6,985 nt of DNA from Candidatus Kapaibacterium sp. Lineage in GTDB: Bacteria > Bacteroidota > Ignavibacteria > Kapaibacteriales > HRBIN21. The notes beneath the pieces were generated by a model. It saw only the letters and a program-made list of their open reading frames with translations, ran no database searches and had not been told where the DNA came from. Of the stretch, positions 1 to 5,828 are shown piece after piece. The stretch covers positions 1-6,985 of the forward strand of contig JANWXA010000104.1 in the NCBI GenBank assembly GCA_025055465.1. The letters run 5' to 3'. Position numbers and translations under genes: made by a program. The stretch's first letter is position 1. Every line of letters starts with the position of its first letter.

Positions 1-502
1 GGGGTGCCCACCACTTATACGGCGTTACACTGCTGTCGGCAACGTAACCCAGGGCTTCCAACATCTGGATCGTACGAGCACTGATGCCGTACCTCCCAGC
101 ACGAAAACTTCGTGGAGACTCCCCGAAGCGCTCCCGGAAAAGCTCTGTCAAGCGCTGCAGCTTTGACCATTCCAGCTCCGCTGGATAGTCGCACTGCATT
201 GTATAGGTTCCCTCGGCATCCCAATCGGGCTCAGGCTCAACGTATTCACCATGCAGGTGGGTGCCCAATTCGGCAGCTCCAGGCAGTTCCATCAAAACCG
301 CTGTTGCGTCTTCATCGCGGATGACCTCCGGACTGAGCATGTACGTCGGGCTAATGCCCAGCCGGTGCATCGGCGCATGAAAGCGCTGCGGCAAGTCCTC
401 CACAATATTGCGACACCGAATTGGGCGCTGTGTACGCCACCCCTCCCCCTTGTCACACTCGGTATCCACTGTTACCGCCAAGAAACGCCGCGCTACGCTC
501 AT
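1..502 (-). CDS. NodB-like polysaccharide deacetylase, N-terminal part (cut by the left window edge)
   Basis: Reading the reverse complement from an ATG at 502 gives 167 codons without a stop that run off the window, so the C-terminus is missing. The product begins MSVARRFLAVTVDTECDKGE. Visible elements that fit the carbohydrate esterase 4 / NodB fold are the strand-plus-acidic motif TVDTECD (residues 11-17, candidate catalytic base and metal ligand), a histidine motif GTHLHGEY (80-87, H82 and H84 as candidate metal ligands) and FRAGRYG (133-139) followed by ISARTIQMLEALGY, which matches the arginine-containing motif and the helix after it in this family. Known family members remove N- or O-acetyl groups from polysaccharides such as chitin oligomers, peptidoglycan or exopolysaccharide. 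No signal peptide is visible, so a cytoplasmic enzyme is more likely than a secreted one. The ATG overlaps the stop of the upstream GNAT gene as ATGA (499-502), indicating translational coupling. The exact substrate cannot be told. The fold call is fairly sure, the activity less so. Confidence 0.8.
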   Translation of the reverse strand, partial: MSVARRFLAVTVDTECDKGEGWRTQRPIRCRNIVEDLPQRFHAPMHRLGISPTYMLSPEVIRDEDATAVLMELPGAAELGTHLHGEYVEPEPDWDAEGTYTMQCDYPAELEWSKLQRLTELFRERFGESPRSFRAGRYGISARTIQMLEALGYVADSSVTPYKWWAP

Positions 503-1143
503 GGGCTCTGCCCGTTATCACCCCGGTGCCTCCACACAGGCTGGGGACGCTGCAAGCGTCCAAGAAATCGCCGATGAACAGCGTAGCCAACAATCTCGAA
601 ACCCGCCCGCTGAAACCCACGTAGCGAAGGTGTGTTTTTTGTGGATACCACCGCAAATGCCCGACGGAATCCACGCTGGGAGAGCCAAGCGCAGACTGCC
701 TGCAGTGTCCGGCTGTGTAGTCTGCGTCCCCGATAGCCCGGTAGAGCATAGCAGGTGTGAACGTACGCCTCATAGGGAGCGAAAACACGTTGTAGTCCAA
801 ACTCCTCTATCCACATCGTTCCGGTGGTGACAAAGCAGTAATACGCAACCGGTGTTCCCTCTGCGGCATGGGCAAAAACCCACGATTGGGGGAGCACTTC
901 CCAGAGGCGGGCAAGGCGCACGACCAGCTCCTGCGGCAGGATACTGAGAAAGGCCCATCGTTCCTCGAACGCATACACACGCACAGCGGTTGATAGCATT
1001 TCCCCCTCCGGAATGTTAGGTAGCTGTATCTGCAACCAGAGGAAATCTTCCTGCATGTAAACCCACTGCCGTATTTGCCGGAGCCATCGCTGCAGACGGC
1101 GCACCCGAGCCTTTATCCCCGATAACGCCAGGCGTTGAGCCAT
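499..1143 (-). CDS. GNAT-family N-acetyltransferase
   Basis: Encodes about 214 residues from the ATG at 1143. The C-terminal half carries a GNAT acetyl-CoA binding fold: a beta strand AYVHTCYALP (126-135), the pyrophosphate-binding turn YRGRRLHSRTLQAV (137-150, a variant of the R/Q-x-x-G-x-G/A signature), and the later segment STKNTPSLRGFQRAGFEIVG (167-186) in which the N-x-x-S and G-F motifs typical of GNAT enzymes are clear. The first 90 or so residues are basic, Arg/Leu/Trp rich, and unrecognised. The family transfers an acyl group from acyl-CoA to an amine. Here the neighbours suggest an amino sugar or another glycan precursor, but that is inference. The chosen start has a GAGGG eight bases upstream (1152-1156) and overlaps the preceding gene by 31 nt. 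A GTG at 1104, with AAAGG five bases upstream, would avoid overlap and shorten the protein by 13 residues. The stop overlaps the next start (ATGA). Confidence 0.8.
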   Translation of the reverse strand: MAQRLALSGIKARVRRLQRWLRQIRQWVYMQEDFLWLQIQLPNIPEGEMLSTAVRVYAFEERWAFLSILPQELVVRLARLWEVLPQSWVFAHAAEGTPVAYYCFVTTGTMWIEEFGLQRVFAPYEAYVHTCYALPGYRGRRLHSRTLQAVCAWLSQRGFRRAFAVVSTKNTPSLRGFQRAGFEIVGYAVHRRFLGRLQRPQPVWRHRGDNGQSP

Positions 1144-2180
1144 CCCGCAAGCCCTCGCCAGTTCGGTATGCGAAGACGGTAAAACCATCGGCATCGTTTT
1201 GCCCAGTGATGCTTGTACTCAGTGTCGCCCCCCATGAAATTGAACTCCCGCCAGCGCTGCTGCCGGAACCCCTGCTGGAGAACGTGCCAAAGCAAGACCT
1301 TTGCTGGAGCAAGCCGCTCATAAGTGGGGTCAAAGCCCTGGAGCCACCAGTAGAAGACCCCCCTGTATACAAAGCCCATGAGGAAGGCTGCCCACCGGTG
1401 TTCAATTTGTAGTGAGAAAAGCTGGAGCCATCCCTGCGAGGCACTTTCCGCAAGAATCCGCCGAAGGAAAGACCGATATCGTCGGTCGTCAGCAAAAAGC
1501 GAGCGGCGCCCCTTCCGCTGCTGCGCAACAGCGTGCAAGCGCACTATCTCCTTCAACGTTGTTTCTGACACCTCTGCATATTCCTCTACAGTCCATTTGA
1601 CCCCTGCATACAGCGGCGCCCGACGTCGAACCCCTCTCAGAACAAATTCGCGGCCTACTTCTTCGCCAACGTACTCTTCCCACGTACGCCCGGAAATCGG
1701 GATATACCAGCACGGCTCGTACGGAACAAACTCTGCTCCACGCCACCTCTGCACAACCTCGGTGTAAGCTGCCGCACGCGGCGACGTCTCATCAATGTAA
1801 TGTCCGATGAACTCTATCCACTCCCCTCGATACTGGAGCTGGCGGAACACACCTTCCACCATCTCCGGATCAGCCTGCAGCATTACGAAGTCTGCAAACT
1901 CTGTCAACTGCGCGCCCAGAAAGTGGAGTCGTCGTATAGGGACAACCCTCTGCAAGTATCCACGCCTCCACATCAACGGGATATATCCCACCGTGCATCC
2001 TCCCTCCCGAAGGCGGAGAATCAGTGGGGCAGAACCCGGCAGATTCAGTGTCTCCACGATTGCCCACAACCACTCGTGGCGTAGAAACGGAGTATCGCTT
2101 CCCGAGACCGCCAGCAGGGCGTTCCACTCTTCTCTGAGAGCTCGGAACTCCTCAGCCGATACCTCTTCTACCGTCAGCAT
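1113..2180 (-). CDS. CelD/BcsL-like acyltransferase (double-GNAT, FemAB-type fold)
   Basis: Encodes 355 residues from the ATG at 2180. It shows the family signature of the CelD/BcsL group (the acetyltransferase domain described from cellulose biosynthesis loci). An N-terminal lobe contains EEWNALLAVSGSDTPFLRHEWL (about 17-38) and GYIPLMWRRG (65-74). A C-terminal lobe contains FYWWLQGFDPTYERLAPAKV (276-295) and then FNFMGGDTEYKHHW (314-327), equivalent to the 'Y..G.dp.y....pg..l......a...g...fdfl.Gde.YK..w' pattern of these proteins. Members are implicated in acylating polysaccharides or their precursors, using acyl-CoA or possibly other donors. FemAB relatives use aminoacyl-tRNA, which is why the donor should be left open. 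No signal peptide or membrane segment is evident, so it is probably cytoplasmic. The start overlaps the methyltransferase stop as ATGCTGA (2174-2180). An in-frame upstream extension to 2258 exists but would overlap the previous gene by 85 nt, so it was not chosen. Confidence 0.83.
   Translation of the reverse strand: MLTVEEVSAEEFRALREEWNALLAVSGSDTPFLRHEWLWAIVETLNLPGSAPLILRLREGGCTVGYIPLMWRRGYLQRVVPIRRLHFLGAQLTEFADFVMLQADPEMVEGVFRQLQYRGEWIEFIGHYIDETSPRAAAYTEVVQRWRGAEFVPYEPCWYIPISGRTWEEYVGEEVGREFVLRGVRRRAPLYAGVKWTVEEYAEVSETTLKEIVRLHAVAQQRKGRRSLFADDRRYRSFLRRILAESASQGWLQLFSLQIEHRWAAFLMGFVYRGVFYWWLQGFDPTYERLAPAKVLLWHVLQQGFRQQRWREFNFMGGDTEYKHHWAKRCRWFYRLRIPNWRGLAGWLNAWRYRG
1152..1156 (-). promoter_or_regulatory. 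Candidate ribosome binding site for the GNAT gene
   Basis: On the minus strand this reads GAGGG, eight bases before the ATG at 1143. It is one of the few recognisable Shine-Dalgarno-like sequences in the window and is the reason that start was preferred. A weaker competitor is AAAGG at 1110-1114, five bases before a GTG at 1104. Confidence 0.45.
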
Positions 2181-2953
2181 AGACGTGCTCGTGCGATCAG
2201 GACCCGTCCCATCCAAAAGCTGCCAGGCACCCTTTGCAACCAGAGCGCAAACTTCCACAGCTTTCGTGGAAGCCGTTGCCCAATACGCGCTGGAGGCACT
2301 GGAGCCCCGAAAAGGTGCATCCTTGAAAAACCGGCTTGTCGCATTAGACCGCGAAGCTCGTCCGGAACGAAGCGCATACGGAAGTAGCCGCCCCCGGCAC
2401 GTTCATCAATTTCCTTAGGGATGCGGCGATGCTGATCCCGGCACGTATAACGGGCAACCACCATCCAGAGCTCTCCGCCCGGCATCAGGCTCTTTGCAAA
2501 GCACTGCAGTGCCCGAAGTCGGAGGTCCTGGGTCGGAATATGTTGTAACACCTCCGTGCACAAAACCCATCGCACCGGGGAGGGAGCCACCCATTGCGTT
2601 ATATCCGCCTGTACGCAGACAATACGTTCCGACAGCCCGCGCTCCCGTGCGGACTCCCGCAAGAGTTCTAAGCTACAGGCTGAGAAGTCCACCGCCAGTA
2701 TTCGCACTGTGGGGAATTCTTCTGCGATCTTGAGAGCATACACACCCACCCCGCAGCCGGCATCATACAGCCAACCTCCACGCTGGAGCCCCATACACCG
2801 CAGAAGGAATTGCTGCACGGTGTACCACCAGTAGTGTCCCCGCTCCGCCACCAGGCCTGCGTATCCGGTTGCAGTACGGTCGCGAAAGACTACCTCAGCC
2901 CTCTGCTCCGGATTTACGTCGGGCGCGCCACTGTGCCCACAGCTCTCGGTCAT
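2174..2953 (-). CDS. Class I SAM-dependent methyltransferase
   Basis: Encodes 259 residues. The Rossmann-type SAM-binding core is clear: motif I LYDAGCGVGVYAL (62-74), the acidic end of beta strand 2 in ILAVDFSACSLELL (85-98, D89 binding the ribose hydroxyls by family analogy), QADI (115-118) for the adenine site, VLCTEVLQHIP (130-140) at strand 4, and SLMPGGELWMVV (155-166), the usual 'LKPGG' turn and strand 5. Before the core lies HYWWYTVQQFLLRCMGL (40-56), an aromatic helix often seen ahead of motif I in methyltransferases acting on lipids or sugars. The C-terminal 80 residues are Arg-rich and hydrophobic, which could allow membrane contact. The substrate cannot be told. Position after a flippase and before two acyltransferases suggests a glycan or lipid-linked sugar. 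The ATG at 2953 overlaps the flippase gene by 59 nt. AGGA lies ten bases upstream (2964-2967), and no ATG, GTG or TTG downstream would remove the overlap without cutting into the conserved N-terminus. Confidence 0.87.
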   Translation of the reverse strand: MTESCGHSGAPDVNPEQRAEVVFRDRTATGYAGLVAERGHYWWYTVQQFLLRCMGLQRGGWLYDAGCGVGVYALKIAEEFPTVRILAVDFSACSLELLRESARERGLSERIVCVQADITQWVAPSPVRWVLCTEVLQHIPTQDLRLRALQCFAKSLMPGGELWMVVARYTCRDQHRRIPKEIDERAGGGYFRMRFVPDELRGLMRQAGFSRMHLFGAPVPPARIGQRLPRKLWKFALWLQRVPGSFWMGRVLIARARLC

Positions 2954-4421
2954 GGGAGCTCAATCCTATTCGGAAAAACACGCCGAAAATAGCCAATCCC
3001 AGGAGAGTCCCGACCCATGGCGCCACGATCTGCGCCGCGAAAGCCCCCGTCAGCGCAGAGCCCACCAGGATAATTGACCGACCCAGCGCTGCTTCCCAAG
3101 GATGCAACCGCAACAGCCACCATACCTGGCCCACCCGTACAAATGCCATTCCCACGTTGACCGCCGCATATGCCAGTGCTGCCCCCACCATCCCAAACCT
3201 CGGGATAAGCAATAAAAACAAACTCAGGTTGAGCCCAGCAGTCACCAGTCCATTGATTAGGTTGACCTGTGGCTTCCCCGCCATATTCAGCACATAGCCG
3301 GCCACGCCAAACGCAACCCCCAGCCATGTTCCTACACTCAACAGGCGCAGTGCTGGTGCTGCTCCTTGAAACTCGTTCCCGAAAACGCTTAGCACCGCTT
3401 CCGGCAGCATCACGAGCAACAGCATCGGGGGAAATGTTAGCAACAGTGACCACCGCACAGCACTGCTGTAGACTACCCGTAAGGAGCTTTTATCATCGCG
3501 AGCGTAGAGTTCGGCAACAACAGGATTGAAAGTTTCTCCAATGGCATACGTCGGTAGGGCAAGCAGGGGCTGCAATCGAAGTGCTGCAGCGTAGAGCCCG
3601 ACTTCTGCAGCCGTACGGAACAGCCCCAACATCAGCACATCCAGTTGGAAGGTATAGCGATAGAAGAGGCTCGTGGCGAAAATTGTGAGCGCGTACGGTA
3701 TAAGGCTGCTCCACTCCGCCCGTCCCGGTACCACTGCGGAGCGCATTTCCGGGAAAACCCGTAGCAGAAAGAAGCCGCTCAGGATCAGTACTACAACATC
3801 TTGCACGAGGCTGGAGACCAGAGCCGCGTACAACTGCAGCCCAGTTCCAAGCAAGAGTACAAGGGAACCGAGCTTGACTAAATTGCCCACGACAGCAGAA
3901 CTCAACTGGACAAAGCGCTGCTGTTGAAACCCAGTCAACACAGCCAAGGTGATTCCATAAAGAGCCGTCAATGCAACAGCAGGAGCGTATAACCGGATTG
4001 CGCTGGCAGCCTCCGGGTGCCGGACAAGCCAGCCCCCTATAGGCTCAGCCAGAACAGCCACGAGCACTGCAATACTTGTCCCGATCAATCCTGCCCACCC
4101 TATGCCTGCCTGAATTGCTCCCTTGAGCCGTTCGATCTGTCCCCGGGCCCGATAGATCCCGACGAACCGTACCAGCGCTGCTCCGAAGCCTGCCTTGGCA
4201 ACCTCTGCAGCAAACGCCCCCCACTGAACCAACAGTGCATAGACCCCGTAGAGCTCTGCCCCCAGAGCGCGAGTAGTGATGACCCCGATCACGGGGCCCA
4301 GCAGTTGTCCAAAGAGGCTCCCTCCAGCCGTGATCCCGGCATTTCGGGCAATGCGCTGCAGATGAGTCACGGCACTCCGCTGTGGAGCATCGGTGTGTGG
4401 CTTTCCCTCATGCAGATTCAT
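2895..4421 (-). CDS. Polysaccharide (Wzx-like) flippase, MOP superfamily
   Basis: Encodes 508 residues from the ATG at 4421, the usual length for this family, with 12 or more hydrophobic segments spread evenly along the chain. Diagnostic stretches include ITTRALGAELYGVYALL (48-64, matching the 'R.LG...fG.y' motif of transmembrane segment 2), LFRTAAEVGLYAAALRL (267-283, the corresponding motif in the second half), VFGNEFQGAAPALRLLSVG (346-364) and MAGKPQVNLINGLVTAGLNL (380-399), followed by LFLLLIPRFGMVGAALAYA. Such proteins move undecaprenyl- or polyprenyl-linked oligosaccharides from the cytoplasmic to the outer face of the inner membrane. The tail after residue 485 is short, basic and cytoplasmic. 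The reading frame is open further upstream to 4493, but that would overlap nhaA by 86 nt with an unlikely N-terminus. The chosen start gives a 14-nt overlap with nhaA. A GTG 17 codons further in is possible. No Shine-Dalgarno sequence is evident. MurJ is less likely, given the sequence features and the context. Confidence 0.9.
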   Translation of the reverse strand: MNLHEGKPHTDAPQRSAVTHLQRIARNAGITAGGSLFGQLLGPVIGVITTRALGAELYGVYALLVQWGAFAAEVAKAGFGAALVRFVGIYRARGQIERLKGAIQAGIGWAGLIGTSIAVLVAVLAEPIGGWLVRHPEAASAIRLYAPAVALTALYGITLAVLTGFQQQRFVQLSSAVVGNLVKLGSLVLLLGTGLQLYAALVSSLVQDVVVLILSGFFLLRVFPEMRSAVVPGRAEWSSLIPYALTIFATSLFYRYTFQLDVLMLGLFRTAAEVGLYAAALRLQPLLALPTYAIGETFNPVVAELYARDDKSSLRVVYSSAVRWSLLLTFPPMLLLVMLPEAVLSVFGNEFQGAAPALRLLSVGTWLGVAFGVAGYVLNMAGKPQVNLINGLVTAGLNLSLFLLLIPRFGMVGAALAYAAVNVGMAFVRVGQVWWLLRLHPWEAALGRSIILVGSALTGAFAAQIVAPWVGTLLGLAIFGVFFRIGLSSHDRELWAQWRARRKSGAEG

Positions 4422-5787
4422 GCTGAAGGGACGCCCCCACCGGTACTGTCCCCGACTTCGGAAGGACCCGCCACAGGACAAGTAGCCCCACAATAGCCGA
4501 AAGAGCTGAGCCTATTAGGACTCCCAGCTTAGCCTCGTCGAGGGTCAAAAGAGAATCAGCGTACGCCAGACCTGCAATGAACAAGGCCATTGTAAACCCA
4601 ATCCCCGTCAACAACGACACCCCATACACGTGACTCCAGCGCACCCCACCTGGTAACGATGCTATGCCGATGCGAGATACCACCCACGAAAAGCCAAACA
4701 CTCCCGCCTGCTTTCCCAAAAACAAGCCCAACGCAACCCCCCACAGCACTGGTGAATTCAAAAGCTCCCCAAGCCCCTCCAACTCTACACGCACCCCGGC
4801 GTTCGCCAGTGCAAACAACGGCATAATCCCGTAATTGACCCATCCGTGCAGTCCGTGGATCGCCCTATATAACGGGGGTATTGCCTGAATACTTGCCTGC
4901 TCTACATGCTCGGTGACGGTCATCGCGTACGCGTATAGAGGCTTGTCCCACAGGAACGGTTCAGATAAGAGGCGAATTGTACCTTCTCGAAAACGTTCCC
5001 ACGGCATCCGAGGACGAATCGGCACCGTCAGGGCAACCAGAACCCCAGCGACGGTAGGATGGACCCCTGACTTCAGGAATGCCATCCAGATCGGGACGCT
5101 GATAATGCCGTAGATACCCAAATTGTGTATCCGCAGCCGGTTACATCCCCATAGGATGGCAAGCCCGAGAAAGCCTATGAGCAAACCATCCAGTGCAAGG
5201 TCAGTGGTATAAAAGAGCACAATGATGAGCACCGCCCCGATGTCATCAGCGATCGCCAGACTCAGCAGAAAGATGCGCAGTGCACGCGGAACTCGGGTCC
5301 CCAGTAAGGATAGGACGCCCACTGCAAAGGCAATATCGGTTGCAGCTGGGATCGCCCACCCGCGCTGCGTTGGCAGCCCATGGTTAAAGAGAGTAAAGAC
5401 AAGTGCCGGGAATAGCATTCCCCCAATAGCTGCAACAACTGGCAACGATGCCTTCTTCCACGAGGAAAGCTCACCCCCCAATATCTCCTGCTTAATCTCC
5501 AACCCAACCAGGAAGAAAAAGATTGCCATCAAGCCGTCGTTGATCCAGAAAACCAGGGGCTTGGAGAGAGCAAAATCACCGTAGCCGACAACAAAGTGGG
5601 TAAAGAACAACGCTGTGTAACTCTCACCCCAGGGGCTATTAGCCCAGGCCAAAGCCACAATAGTGCACAAAATCAAGAGGACACCGGGAACATAAGGATG
5701 CTCAAAAACAGCTCTCAGTTCATCCCGAAATTTTTCGACGGGCGTTCTTTCGCAGGCATAGTATCGCTCTAACAGCTCAATGTGCAT
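4408..5787 (-). CDS. nhaA: Na+/H+ antiporter NhaA
   Basis: Encodes 459 residues from the ATG at 5787. NhaA is an inner-membrane antiporter exchanging protons for sodium or lithium, used in pH and sodium homeostasis. Family hallmarks are all present: VPGVLLILCTIVALAWANSP (33-52), WINDGLMAIFFFLVGLEIKQE (81-101), LPVVAAIGGMLFPALVF (115-131), ATDIAFAVGVLSLLG (149-163, D151 equivalent to E. coli D133), FLLSLAIADDIGAVLI (173-188, D181 and D182 equivalent to the ion-binding D163/D164), MPLFALANAGV (322-332) and LFLGKQAG (355-362, K359 equivalent to K300). The protein is longer than E. coli NhaA (388 residues). Much of the excess lies in a cytoplasmic loop around 260-311 and in short N- and C-terminal extensions. 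A TTG at 5826, two bases after the E1 stop, would add 13 residues, but the ATG is preferred. Neither start has a good ribosome binding site. The last codons overlap the flippase start. Confidence 0.95.
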   Translation of the reverse strand: MHIELLERYYACERTPVEKFRDELRAVFEHPYVPGVLLILCTIVALAWANSPWGESYTALFFTHFVVGYGDFALSKPLVFWINDGLMAIFFFLVGLEIKQEILGGELSSWKKASLPVVAAIGGMLFPALVFTLFNHGLPTQRGWAIPAATDIAFAVGVLSLLGTRVPRALRIFLLSLAIADDIGAVLIIVLFYTTDLALDGLLIGFLGLAILWGCNRLRIHNLGIYGIISVPIWMAFLKSGVHPTVAGVLVALTVPIRPRMPWERFREGTIRLLSEPFLWDKPLYAYAMTVTEHVEQASIQAIPPLYRAIHGLHGWVNYGIMPLFALANAGVRVELEGLGELLNSPVLWGVALGLFLGKQAGVFGFSWVVSRIGIASLPGGVRWSHVYGVSLLTGIGFTMALFIAGLAYADSLLTLDEAKLGVLIGSALSAIVGLLVLWRVLPKSGTVPVGASLQHESA

Positions 5788-5828
5788 GGGCTTTGACCAA
5801 AAGGACGCACACCACTGGCCGAACAAAG

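Noticed and set aside
408..830. 140-codon open frame on the plus strand
   Set aside because: It is antisense to the deacetylase start and the GNAT gene. It shows no domain or ribosome binding site, and the GNAT motifs on the other strand explain the sequence.
1016..1528. 170-codon minus-strand frame rich in Gly and Ser
   Set aside because: It is out of frame with the CelD-like gene, which has conserved motifs over the same stretch. The Gly/Ser richness is an effect of the shifted frame.
1807..2418. 203-codon open frame on the plus strand
   Set aside because: It is antisense to the methyltransferase and CelD-like genes. Its translation is rich in Arg, Ser and Pro with no recognisable motif, and both minus-strand genes have clear family signatures across the same bases.
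4422..4493. Upstream start for the flippase at 4493
   Set aside because: It would give an 86-nt overlap with nhaA and an N-terminus rich in Gly, Arg and Ser that is unlike this family. The ATG at 4421 leaves a normal-length protein.
4017..4496. 159-codon open frame on the plus strand
   Set aside because: It lies antisense to the flippase N-terminus. The Cys/Pro/Ser-rich product matches nothing I recognise, and the frame is the mirror of hydrophobic codons in a well-supported membrane protein.
5788..5826. TTG start two bases after the E1 stop for nhaA
   Set aside because: Possible, but the added 13 residues (MFGQWCASFWSKP) do not look like an NhaA N-terminus, there is no Shine-Dalgarno sequence, and an ATG follows at 5787.
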